Shown one piece after another: positions 1 to 7,951 of a DNA stretch of 64,000 nt. The DNA is taken from assembly GCA_947473805.1 (NCBI GenBank), contig CANJGB010000006.1, positions 1 through 64,000 on the forward strand, written 5' to 3'. The DNA comes from Alphaproteobacteria bacterium (GTDB lineage: Bacteria; Pseudomonadota; Alphaproteobacteria; Ferrovibrionales; Ferrovibrionaceae). The notes beneath the pieces were generated by a model. That model did not search any database. It saw only the letters and a list, made by a program, of their open reading frames with translations, and was not told the origin of the DNA. A program made the position numbers and the translations under genes. Each line of letters starts with the position of its first letter. Within the stretch, counting starts at the first letter, position 1.

Positions 1-1
1 G

Positions 2-904
2 GTGCGTTTCGACGGACGGGTGGCGATCGTAACGGGCGCGGCGAACGGCATCGGCCGCGCACATGCGCTGCTGCTGGCATCGCGCGGCGCGAAGGTCGTC
101 GTGAACGACACCGGCGGCGACGTGAACGGCAAGGGCGCCGACAGCCAGGCCGCCGATGGCGTGGTGAAGGAAATCACCGCCAAGGGCGGTACCGCCGTTG
201 CAAGCTACGACACCGTCGGCGACGCCAAGAGCGCGCAGGCCATTGTCGACACGGCGCTGAAAGCGTTCGGCAAGGTCGACATCCTGATGAACAATGCCGG
301 CATCCTGCGCGACCGCAGCTTCATCAAGATGGACCTGTCGGATTTCGAAGAGGCGATGCGCATCCACTTCTACGGCGCGGTCTATGCGACCAAGGCGGTG
401 TGGCCGCTGATGCTGGAGCAGAAGTACGGCCGCCTGGTGTTCACCTCGTCCAGTTCGGGCATTACCGGCAATTTCGGGCAGACGAACTACGGTGCGGCGA
501 AGACGGCGCTGCTGGGCTTCATGCACTCGCTGAACTTCGAGGGCAAGAAGAGCAACGTGCTGTCGAACGCGATCTCGCCGGTCGCCGACACGCGCATGAC
601 CAAGGGCATCATGCCGGAGAAGATGGTGCCGTGGCTGCGGCCCGAGCACATCGCCACCTCGGCGGTGTGGCTGGCCAGCGAGAACTGCACCCAGACCGAC
701 CTGATCATCAACAGCGCGGCCGGCTTCTTCGCCCGCATCCAGTTCTTCCGCAACGACGGCGTCCAGTTCGACCCGGCCCAGCCGGTGACGCTGGAAATGT
801 TCGACGAGAAGGCCGCCGAGATCACCGATCCGAAGACTGCGAAGCCACTGGCCAGCGCCTTCGCCGTGATCGAGCCGAAGCTGAAGGATATGGGCCGGAT
901 CTAG
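2..904 (+). CDS. SDR oxidoreductase, multifunctional-enzyme-2 / 17beta-HSD4-like 3-hydroxyacyl-CoA dehydrogenase type
   Basis: NAD(P)-dependent short-chain dehydrogenase of about 300 residues. The Rossmann glycine motif TGAANGIGR is at residues 11-19, NNAG at 97-100, the catalytic serine region SSSS near 149-152, and the YGAAK Tyr/Lys pair at 163 and 167. The opening MRFDGRVAIVTGAANGIGRA and the VVVNDTGGD stretch resemble the dehydrogenase part of peroxisomal multifunctional enzymes, so a 3-hydroxyacyl-CoA type substrate is likely but inferred. The GTG at base 2 fits the family N-terminus, yet its ribosome-binding site lies outside the window, so the start cannot be verified. It converges on waaA, with only 5 bases between the two stop codons. 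Confidence 0.85.
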   Translation: MRFDGRVAIVTGAANGIGRAHALLLASRGAKVVVNDTGGDVNGKGADSQAADGVVKEITAKGGTAVASYDTVGDAKSAQAIVDTALKAFGKVDILMNNAGILRDRSFIKMDLSDFEEAMRIHFYGAVYATKAVWPLMLEQKYGRLVFTSSSSGITGNFGQTNYGAAKTALLGFMHSLNFEGKKSNVLSNAISPVADTRMTKGIMPEKMVPWLRPEHIATSAVWLASENCTQTDLIINSAAGFFARIQFFRNDGVQFDPAQPVTLEMFDEKAAEITDPKTAKPLASAFAVIEPKLKDMGRI

Positions 905-909
905 CCCGG

Positions 910-2187
910 CTAGAGCTTCGCCAGATAGGGCTCCAGCGCGTCGGCGACGCGCTGGAGGACCAGGTCCTCGCGCCCGACCAGTTCCTGCGCCTTCGCCGCC
1001 AGCGAACGACGCTTCGCCGGATCAACAAACAGCAGATTCTCGACCGCGGCGGCAAGTGCATCGCCGTCGGGCACCTCGACCGCCGCACCGGCGGCATGGA
1101 ACGACGCTGCGATGTCGGCGAAGTTGCGCATGTCGGGCCCATGCAGCACGGCGCAGCCGAGGCGCGCCGGCTCCAGCGGATTCTGCCCACCACGCCTGGC
1201 CAGCGAACCGCCGATGAACACCACTTCTGACAGGCGGTACCACAGGCCGAGTTCGCCCAAGGTATCGGCAATGTAGACCTCGGTTTCGGGCTCGATCTCC
1301 TGCCCGGCGGAGCGCAGCCGCACATCCAGACCGGCATCGCGGAAAGCGCGCGCCAGTGGCGGGCCGCGTTCGCGATGGCGCGGCGCGATGACGGTCAGCA
1401 GATCGGGATGGCGGCCGACCAGGGCACGGTGAACATCGACGGCGATGTCCTCTTCGCCCGGATGGGTGCTGGCGGCGACCCAACGCGGGCGGGTGCCGAA
1501 CAACGCACGCTGGCGGTCGAGCCGTTCGGCATCAACCTCGAGCGGCGGCGCGGACAGTTTGAGATTGCCGAGGGATGCGACCTGCTGCGCACCGAGAAAG
1601 CGGAAGCGCGCGGCATCGCCTTCGCTCTGCGCAAACACCGCATCAAATGTCGCGAGGATCGGCTGCACGACCGACCGCGCGAGTCGCCAGCGCCGGAACG
1701 ATCGTTCCGACATGCGGCCGTTGAGCAGCACGGCAGGGATGCCGCGCGCGGCAGTCTCGCCCAGCAAGGTCGGCCACAATTCGGATTCCACCCAGAGGAC
1801 GAGATCGGGCCGCCAGTGGTCGAGAAAGCTTCTCGCCGCTTGCGGCAAGTCAACTGGCACGAACTGGTGCAAGGCCCGGGCCGGCAGGCGCTGCGCCATC
1901 AGTTCAGCTGACGCAACGGTGCCAGTGGTCAGCAACACGTTGAGATCGGCGCGCCGCGCCAGCAGGCGGTCGAGCAGCGGCAGCATGGACACCGCCTCGC
2001 CCACGCTGGCGCCGTGAATCCAGATCAGCCGGCCCGGCGGGCGGGCTTGCCCCGCAACGCCGAGGCGTTCCCCGATGCGCGTCGCCAGTTCCTTGCCGCG
2101 CGCCAGGCGGCGGCGCAGGTATAGCCGGGCGAGCGGCGTGCCGACGGCGCCCAGACCGCGCCACAACTGCAGCGCCAGCGCTGTCAC
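910..2187 (-). CDS. waaA: 3-deoxy-D-manno-octulosonic acid (Kdo) transferase
   Basis: Inner-membrane glycosyltransferase that adds Kdo from CMP-Kdo to the lipid A precursor on the cytoplasmic face. Family marks are the basic stretch RLYLRRRLARGKE after the N-terminal helix, HGASVGE at about residues 58-64 (catalytic Glu), ASTHPGEE and IAPRHRER in the C-terminal nucleotide-sugar domain, and GGS/NPLEPA near the end. Length from the chosen start is 425 residues, normal for WaaA. I prefer the GTG at 2187 because it overlaps the asnB stop as GTGA, like other junctions here. An upstream in-frame GTG at 2235 would add 16 residues. It is last in the leftward polysaccharide run. Confidence 0.9.
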   Translation of the reverse strand: MTALALQLWRGLGAVGTPLARLYLRRRLARGKELATRIGERLGVAGQARPPGRLIWIHGASVGEAVSMLPLLDRLLARRADLNVLLTTGTVASAELMAQRLPARALHQFVPVDLPQAARSFLDHWRPDLVLWVESELWPTLLGETAARGIPAVLLNGRMSERSFRRWRLARSVVQPILATFDAVFAQSEGDAARFRFLGAQQVASLGNLKLSAPPLEVDAERLDRQRALFGTRPRWVAASTHPGEEDIAVDVHRALVGRHPDLLTVIAPRHRERGPPLARAFRDAGLDVRLRSAGQEIEPETEVYIADTLGELGLWYRLSEVVFIGGSLARRGGQNPLEPARLGCAVLHGPDMRNFADIAASFHAAGAAVEVPDGDALAAAVENLLFVDPAKRRSLAAKAQELVGREDLVLQRVADALEPYLAKL

Positions 2188-4109
2188 GCCACGGCCCAGC
2201 GGCGACGCCAGGACTGGAACATCAGTACGCACCACAGCGGATATTGCAGGTTACGCCGGCCAGACAGATGCGTTGCCCAGGCGGCGCGGATCGGGGCCGG
2301 GTTGAGCAGGCCACCCTCGCCCAGCGCCTGCTCGTTCAGCAGATCTTCCGCCCAGTCGCGCAAGGGGCCGCGCAGCCACGTTTCGAGCGGCACCGCGAAG
2401 CCGGCCTTGGGGCGGTCGACCAGGACCTGTGGCACGTGGCGGTGCAGGACCTGGCGCAGCAGCCACTTGCCGTGCCCGTCGCGCTGCTTGCGGTGCGCCG
2501 GCTGTCCCATGGCGAATTCCACCACGCGATGGTCGAGCAACGGCACGCGCGCCTCGAGACTGAAGGCCATGCTGGCGCGGTCCACCTTGGCCAGGATGTC
2601 GTCGGGCAGGTAGGTGGCAAGATCGAGATATTGCAGCCGCTGCAGCGGGTCGCGGATCGCGTCGGCAAGCGTCGTGTCATCGAGCACGCCGGTCAGGTCG
2701 AAGGCGCCGGGCACGATGCTCTCCGGCGCTTCCCACTGCGAAACCAGGCGGCGATATAGGCTTTGCACGTCGCGCGCAGTGGCGATGCGCGCGAACTTGT
2801 GCATCTTGCCGCCGGCCTGCGGCAGGTGCGAGCCGAAGGCGGCGAAGACCTGGTCCCAGCGGGTTGGCGATACCGAGGTCATCGCCGCCGCCATCGCCTG
2901 GCGCAGCGGGCCGGGCAGCACCGACAGGCGCTGCCACAGGCGCAGCGCCTCGTACCGGTTATACCCGGCGAAGCTTTCATCACCGCCATCGCCCGACAGG
3001 GCGACGGTGACGTGCTGCCGTGTCAGTTGTGCAACGAGGCAGGTGGGAATTTGCGATGCATCGGCGAACGGCTCGTCGTAGTGGTCGGACAATTGGGGGA
3101 TGAGGCCCAGCGCATCGGCCGGCTGCACGATCAGTTCGGTGTGGTCCGAGCCGATATGTTTCGCGACCGCGCGCGCCGCGGCGGATTCGTCGTAGCCCAC
3201 GGCATCGAAGCCGATGGTGAAGGTGCGGATGGGCTGCGCACTGTGCCGCTGCATCAAGGCCGCGACGGTGGAGCTGTCGATGCCGCCCGACAGAAATGCG
3301 CCAATGGGCACGTCGGACACCATCTGGCTGGCGACCGCGTCATTCAGCAGGATTTCAAGCTGCCGGATTGCCTCGCCATCATCCATTGCCGGGGCGGGCG
3401 GCGCCGAGGCGACGTCGCGCAGGTTCCAGTAACGGCGATGCTCGGTGCGGCCGGTGGCCGACAGCGTCACCATGCAGCCGGGTTCGAGCTTTGAGATGCC
3501 GCGCCAGATCGAGTGTGGTGCGGGAATATAGGCGAAGCGGAAATAGGCGCGCAGCGCATTGCGGTTCATGACCGGCGCCCAGGCCGGGTGGGCGGCGAAG
3601 GCCTTGGGCTGCGAGCCGAAGAACAGCACCTCGCCCTGCCAGCCCCAGTACAGCGGCTTGATGCCTAGGCGGTCGCGCACGAGGGTCAGCTCACGCCGTT
3701 CGCGGTCCCACAGGGCGAGCGCGAACATGCCGTTGAGGCGCTCGACGGTGGCGCCGACACCCCAGCGAGCCACGCCTTCGACGATCACCTCGGTGTCGCT
3801 GTGGCCGCGGAAGCGGACGCCCTCGCCCTCGAGCTCGCGCCGCAGGGTGGCGAAATTGTACACCTCGCCGTTATAGACGATGGCGAAGCGGCCATCGGCG
3901 GACAGCATCGGCTGCTGGCCCGCCGGCGTCAGGTCGATGATGGCGAGGCGACGAAAGCCCAACGCCACGCCCGCCGCAGGATCGCACCAGGCGCCGCCCG
4001 CATCGGGGCCGCGACTGCGCAGCCGTTCGGCCATGGCTTCGACAGTCGCGGTCAGGGCGTCCATCGACGAGCCAGGCGCGCGCGTCAGGAATCCCGCGAA
4101 CCCACACAT
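2184..4109 (-). CDS. asnB: Asparagine synthase (glutamine-hydrolysing)-like amidotransferase of a polysaccharide cluster
   Basis: Two-domain enzyme of 641 residues. The N-terminal class II glutaminase has Cys2 as nucleophile (MCGFAGF) and the YNGEVYNF motif. The C-terminal synthetase has the PP-loop SGGIDSS at 274-280 and SGDGGDESFAGYNRY further on. Classical AsnB makes asparagine from aspartate, glutamine and ATP. Many homologues in exopolysaccharide clusters are thought to amidate a sugar or precursor instead, and this context (waaA, an RfaH-like gene, an O-antigen-ligase-like gene) fits that, though the sequence alone does not prove it. It starts 15 bases after the NusG-like gene and overlaps waaA. 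Confidence 0.88.
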   Translation of the reverse strand: MCGFAGFLTRAPGSSMDALTATVEAMAERLRSRGPDAGGAWCDPAAGVALGFRRLAIIDLTPAGQQPMLSADGRFAIVYNGEVYNFATLRRELEGEGVRFRGHSDTEVIVEGVARWGVGATVERLNGMFALALWDRERRELTLVRDRLGIKPLYWGWQGEVLFFGSQPKAFAAHPAWAPVMNRNALRAYFRFAYIPAPHSIWRGISKLEPGCMVTLSATGRTEHRRYWNLRDVASAPPAPAMDDGEAIRQLEILLNDAVASQMVSDVPIGAFLSGGIDSSTVAALMQRHSAQPIRTFTIGFDAVGYDESAAARAVAKHIGSDHTELIVQPADALGLIPQLSDHYDEPFADASQIPTCLVAQLTRQHVTVALSGDGGDESFAGYNRYEALRLWQRLSVLPGPLRQAMAAAMTSVSPTRWDQVFAAFGSHLPQAGGKMHKFARIATARDVQSLYRRLVSQWEAPESIVPGAFDLTGVLDDTTLADAIRDPLQRLQYLDLATYLPDDILAKVDRASMAFSLEARVPLLDHRVVEFAMGQPAHRKQRDGHGKWLLRQVLHRHVPQVLVDRPKAGFAVPLETWLRGPLRDWAEDLLNEQALGEGGLLNPAPIRAAWATHLSGRRNLQYPLWCVLMFQSWRRRWAVA

Positions 4110-4124
4110 GATTGAAACAACCTA

Positions 4125-4628
4125 TCAGGCGGCTTCGACCGCCTGCAATGGCACTTGCACCCGGACCGGGCGGCCGAGCAAATCGAGCAGCAATATGACA
4201 CGCTGGGCGTCGTCCACCGACTGAAAGCGGCCGACGAGATCGGCCATCGGTCCATCGACGATGCGGAGTTCGGTACCGGGCGTGAGATTGCGCACCGGAT
4301 TGTTCACCGCGATGAAGCCCTCGTCATCGGCCTCGGCCTGCAGCGCCTCGACAATGCCGTGCGGCACCGGCATGGGCTGGTCGCCGGTCGCGACGACATG
4401 GCGGCAGCCAATCGTGCCGTTAATCGACCGCCAGCGCGCCGTGGCGGGATCGAGCGACACGAACAGGTACGATGGAAACAGCGGGGCGGCGACCACATCG
4501 ACCTTGCGTGCGTGACGGCGCGCCTTGCGGCAGCGGGGCAGCCAGGCATCGAAACCCTGGCGGCGGAGATTGGCCAGGGCGGCGGTCTCGGCGCGGGGAT
4601 GGGTGGCCACGACGTACCAGCGGGTCAT
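4125..4628 (-). CDS. NusG/RfaH-family transcription antitermination protein
   Basis: A 167-residue NusG paralogue. The N-terminal NGN domain (about 1-105) opens with MTRWYVVATHPRAE and contains the core LFPSYLFVSLD. The C-terminal KOW-like part (about 115-163) has LTPGTELRIVDGPMADLVGRF. Such specialised paralogues bind RNA polymerase and suppress termination and polarity in long surface-polysaccharide operons. The general nusG is normally beside secE and rplK, which are absent here. Its ATG overlaps the stop of the upstream winged-helix gene (ATGA), so the two regulators are probably made together. No convincing ops element was found. Confidence 0.85.
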   Translation of the reverse strand: MTRWYVVATHPRAETAALANLRRQGFDAWLPRCRKARRHARKVDVVAAPLFPSYLFVSLDPATARWRSINGTIGCRHVVATGDQPMPVPHGIVEALQAEADDEGFIAVNNPVRNLTPGTELRIVDGPMADLVGRFQSVDDAQRVILLLDLLGRPVRVQVPLQAVEAA

Positions 4629-5278
4629 GACGCCACCCGTTCAGCGGCGGGATCGGCTGCCCGGGCGACACGCAGCGTGCGCGGGCACAAGATGCGCTCG
4701 GGCAGGACCTCGGCCAGCAGGGCGTCGTAGGCCGCCTGGGGCGCGCCAATCTCGGTCAGCAGTACGGCATCGAAGGCACCGGCCTCGGCCAGGCTGCGGA
4801 CGACCGGCAGGCCGGCGAAGCGGCCGGCGTTGCGGCCGGGCTCGACGACGGCCACCAGCTCGATCTCGTAGTCGCGCGCCGACAGGGTCGCGATCTCGGC
4901 CAGGTCGCTGGCTCCGACGACCACCACGCGCCGCCAGCCGCGGGCGGCGGCCTGGCGCAGCAGGTCGTCGCATTCGCCGCGCACGCGGCGGAAGAAGTGA
5001 AACGAGTCCGACAGGTATTCCCGGGTCAGGCGCGCCTTTTCGGCGAAGCCTTGCGGGGTGAGGTAGTACATGTAGCGGCGGGCGGGAGCCTGGCGGACCT
5101 TGATCAGGCCCTTGGCCATGGCGCGCTTCAGATAAGCATTGGTCAGGCCGAGCGCGACGCCCATCTGCTGGGCGAGGGTGCGCTGGGTGATGTCGGCCTT
5201 TTCCTCGACCGCGGCGAGCAGTTCGAGGGTGGTGGCCATATCGGCGGAATCTGCGGTTTCTGGTTCCGGAACGGGCAT
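4625..5278 (-). CDS. Winged-helix (MarR-type, EPS-associated) regulator fused to a C-terminal Rossmann-like domain
   Basis: The 217-residue product has an N-terminal winged helix-turn-helix (about 14-80: DITQRTLAQQMGVALGLTNA, then a wing with RRYMYYLTPQG). A second part follows (about 115-190) starting RRVVVVGASDLAEIA, which looks like a nucleotide-binding Rossmann fold similar to the N-terminal domain of sugar acetyltransferases such as PglD. The fold of the second half is inference from pattern. I chose the ATG at 5278, which has AAGGAT upstream; an in-frame TTG lies two codons earlier. It is translationally coupled to the NusG-like gene, suggesting a pair controlling polysaccharide genes. 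Confidence 0.75.
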   Translation of the reverse strand: MPVPEPETADSADMATTLELLAAVEEKADITQRTLAQQMGVALGLTNAYLKRAMAKGLIKVRQAPARRYMYYLTPQGFAEKARLTREYLSDSFHFFRRVRGECDDLLRQAAARGWRRVVVVGASDLAEIATLSARDYEIELVAVVEPGRNAGRFAGLPVVRSLAEAGAFDAVLLTEIGAPQAAYDALLAEVLPERILCPRTLRVARAADPAAERVAS

Positions 5279-5369
5279 GCCCAACCGATCCTTCGCCCAA
5301 GGGCTGGAAAAGTGGACGGTATCTTGTTCACCCCATGAACGTCAACCGACGTTCACGATATCAACACGG

Positions 5370-6314
5370 TCAGGCGGCGTTGGCGAGGTACCACGCATAG
5401 GCCTGCCGCATCCCGTCCGGCAGGTCGATCCGGGCCCGCCAGCCGAGCGCGGACAGGCGTGAGACGTCGACCAGCTTGCGGGGGGTGCCGTCGGGCTTTG
5501 AGGCGTCGAAACGATAGCTGCCCCGCCAGCCGATTGCGGCTCCGATAATATCGGCCAGTTCGCGGATGGTGACGTCGGTGCCGACGCCGATGTTCAACGG
5601 GTCCTCGCCGGAATAATTGCACATCAGGAACAGGGCTGCGTCCGCCAGGTCATCGACGTGGAGAAATTCGCGGCGCGGCGTGCCGGTGCCCCACAATTCG
5701 ATTGAGTCCTCGCCGCGCACCTTTGCATTGTGCACCTTGACCATCAGCGAAGCGGCGACATGGCCCGAGACCAGGTCGTAATTGTCGCCGGGGCCATACA
5801 GGTTGGTCGGCATGCAGGCGATGAAGTCGGCGCCGTACTGCCGGCGATAGGCCTGGCACAGCTTGATGCCGGCGATCTTGGCGACCGCGTACCACTGGTT
5901 GGTCGGCTCCAGCGGGCCGGTGAGCAGCGCGTCCTCCGGCATCGGTTGCGGCGCCAGCTTCGGGTAGATGCAGGTCGAGCCGAGCAGCAGCAGCTTCTTC
6001 ACGCCCACCTGCCAGGCGGCGTGGAGGACGTTCGCCTCGATGATCAGGTTGTCGTAGAGAAATTCGCCGGGGCGGGTGTCGTTGGCATGGATGCCGCCGA
6101 CGGTGGCGGCGGCCATGAACACCGCGTCGGGGCGATTGCGGCCCAGCCACGCCTCGACCGCCTCCTGCCGGCGCAGGTCCAACTCGTCGCGGCTGGCCGT
6201 CAGGATCGTGCAGCCTTCGCCCGCCAGGCGGCGCACGATGGCCGAGCCCGCCATGCCACGATGGCCCGCCACCCAGACCTTCTTCCCGGCCAGATCGAAA
6301 TGTCCCGAAGTCAT
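5370..6314 (-). CDS. fcl: GDP-L-fucose synthase (GDP-4-keto-6-deoxymannose 3,5-epimerase/4-reductase)
   Basis: NADPH-dependent SDR that turns GDP-4-keto-6-deoxy-D-mannose into GDP-L-fucose for glycan synthesis. Diagnostic features are the cofactor motif GHRGMAGSA at 17-25, AAATVGGIHAN, GSTCIYP at 112-118, the catalytic Tyr142/Lys146 pair in WYAVAK, and NLYGPGDNYD. The length of 314 residues is standard. The partner gmd (GDP-mannose 4,6-dehydratase), usually next door, is not in this window. Its ATG overlaps the stop of the O-antigen-ligase-like gene as ATGA. An 85-base gap separates its end from the winged-helix gene. Confidence 0.93.
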   Translation of the reverse strand: MTSGHFDLAGKKVWVAGHRGMAGSAIVRRLAGEGCTILTASRDELDLRRQEAVEAWLGRNRPDAVFMAAATVGGIHANDTRPGEFLYDNLIIEANVLHAAWQVGVKKLLLLGSTCIYPKLAPQPMPEDALLTGPLEPTNQWYAVAKIAGIKLCQAYRRQYGADFIACMPTNLYGPGDNYDLVSGHVAASLMVKVHNAKVRGEDSIELWGTGTPRREFLHVDDLADAALFLMCNYSGEDPLNIGVGTDVTIRELADIIGAAIGWRGSYRFDASKPDGTPRKLVDVSRLSALGWRARIDLPDGMRQAYAWYLANAA

Positions 6315-7513
6315 TCCGCTTCACCCTCGAAGCTGCGCAGCGCGGCCACAGTCCAGCCGATAGTCAGCGCAAGCGTACCAACCCACCATGTCTGCCACAC
6401 GCCGAATGAAAGGCAAGCGAGGACCGCCGCCGTCACCAGCAGTCCCGAAGCCAGCGCCCGCGCGCCGCGATCATTGATCCGGAACAGGCCGCGCCCGATC
6501 AATACCAGCAGTCCCGCGAGCACCAGCATGCCGGGCACGCCCAGTTCCAGCCAGACCTGCAGCGGCCCGTTATGCGGATGCATCATCATCACCTGCCCGC
6601 CGGCGGGTGTCGGTGCATCGCCACCCGGCATCGAGCGCGAGGAATCGAGACCCCAGCCGGACATCGGGTGTTCGGCAATGCGATGGGCGGCGAATTCCCA
6701 GATGTACAGGCGATGTAGCCCGGAATTGCGGATGGGTTCGACCAGAGCGCCCGAACTGCGGGGCGACAACGGACCCAGCGGCAGCAGTGGTGCCGTGACG
6801 ACGAGCAGAACCAGCACCGCCGTGATGGCCGCCGCCGCCCAACGCCCACCCAGCCAGACAATGGCGGCTGCCGCGACACCCAGTAGCAGGGCGCCGCGAG
6901 TTGAGTAATGGTCGCCGCCCCACGCGATCACGACGGCGGCGACAAGACACAACAGCATCGGTCCCAGATGACGCCCCCGCCACAGCAGGAGTGCGCAGGG
7001 CCAGGACAACAGGGCCGCCAGCACGACCGGCCGGCTGAGCGCCGACAATTGCCACAGGCGGATCGGATGGTGACGCCAGGCGGCCAGCGTCCGCGCAATG
7101 CCGCCGCCAGTGGCGATCTCGACAGCGATCAGCGCCAGCAGCAGGAAATAGGCGGCCAGCAGCGGCGCGCGGAGCCGCGTGGCCGCGTCATCCGGCAGGC
7201 GCAGGGCGACTGTCGCGATCACACCGCCGCCGAGCAGCAGCGGGGCAAGGCCGTAAAGCGTGGAGACTGCATCACCCGGCACCAGCGCCCAGGTGGCGCT
7301 GAGCGCCATCCAGGCCAGAAGGGCAACCATCAGCGCAACGGGCGCGGAAATCAGGCTGCGGGGATCGTCGCGCAAGGTCGCGGCAAGGAGAAGCAGCGCC
7401 ACAAGGCCCGCAAGCGGCGCCAGTCCGTTCGACGCCAGGGTGGCGAGCAGGGCCGCAAGCGGCGCCGCGGCGGCAAGCACGCCCCGCGTCCATGCGCTTC
7501 CCGACCGGATCAC
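6311..7513 (-). CDS. O-antigen ligase / Wzy_C-family polytopic membrane protein
   Basis: A 400-residue integral membrane protein with roughly ten hydrophobic helices. The long periplasmic loop carries IAEHPMSGWGLDSS and HPHNGPLQVWLELGVPG, which match the conserved His/Gly pattern of the Wzy_C (O-antigen ligase/polymerase) family. It probably joins or polymerises lipid-linked glycan on the periplasmic side; ligase versus polymerase cannot be decided from sequence. The open frame reaches 7816, but the N-terminal 101 codons would overlap the lipoprotein gene and look non-coding. The GTG at 7513 overlaps the lipoprotein stop as GTGA and is followed directly by a hydrophobic segment. Confidence 0.8.
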   Translation of the reverse strand: MIRSGSAWTRGVLAAAAPLAALLATLASNGLAPLAGLVALLLLAATLRDDPRSLISAPVALMVALLAWMALSATWALVPGDAVSTLYGLAPLLLGGGVIATVALRLPDDAATRLRAPLLAAYFLLLALIAVEIATGGGIARTLAAWRHHPIRLWQLSALSRPVVLAALLSWPCALLLWRGRHLGPMLLCLVAAVVIAWGGDHYSTRGALLLGVAAAAIVWLGGRWAAAAITAVLVLLVVTAPLLPLGPLSPRSSGALVEPIRNSGLHRLYIWEFAAHRIAEHPMSGWGLDSSRSMPGGDAPTPAGGQVMMMHPHNGPLQVWLELGVPGMLVLAGLLVLIGRGLFRINDRGARALASGLLVTAAVLACLSFGVWQTWWVGTLALTIGWTVAALRSFEGEAE

Positions 7514-7866
7514 TTCGTCAGGCTGGGCAGAAGCGGCGGCCGTTCCTCGGCCAGGGCCGCGGAAATTCGCTGGCAGGAATAGTGGGCGCGGATCGGCACA
7601 AGCAGGGAACAGACGCCAATGTCGTAGCGGTTGGACAGCAGCTCCGCCCCTTCGCAATTCTGCTCGACCAGCTGGCGGACCCGTTCGGGCGTCGTCGAGT
7701 TCGAGTTGTAACAGAGCGACACCAGGGTGGGGCCGCGGGTGATGGGCGTGGCGGCGCGCTGGCCAGGCGTGACCAGCGGCGCAAAATACGGCCCGACCGG
7801 GCCCTGGTCGGCGCATCCCGCGACCAACAAAGCCCCTACCGCAAACAGCCGAAATAGCCTACCCAT
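7510..7866 (-). CDS. Small predicted outer-envelope lipoprotein, unknown function
   Basis: A 118-residue protein with a short basic N-terminus, a hydrophobic stretch and a lipobox LVAGC with Cys18, so it is probably lipidated and exported. The mature part has three more cysteines in a 50-residue region (LVSLCYNS, EQNCEGA, IGVCSLL), suggesting disulfides. No family was recognised. It is the first gene of the leftward polysaccharide run and overlaps the ligase-like gene by 4 bases, so a role in envelope glycan assembly is plausible but inferred. It is divergent from the sugar-nucleotide SDR at 7952. Confidence 0.72.
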   Translation of the reverse strand: MGRLFRLFAVGALLVAGCADQGPVGPYFAPLVTPGQRAATPITRGPTLVSLCYNSNSTTPERVRQLVEQNCEGAELLSNRYDIGVCSLLVPIRAHYSCQRISAALAEERPPLLPSLTK

Positions 7867-7951
7867 TGGCCAATCCCCGATCGGCGCCGAGGCGCCGGTT
7901 CACGAAGCGCCGCATATTCGACGAGCGGCCCGCCAGAGGCAAGAACAACGC

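Noticed and set aside
7514-7816. N-terminal extension of the O-antigen-ligase-like frame
   Set aside because: It overlaps the lipoprotein gene, is Arg/Pro/His-rich without hydrophobic helices, and a GTGA start/stop overlap gives a better start.
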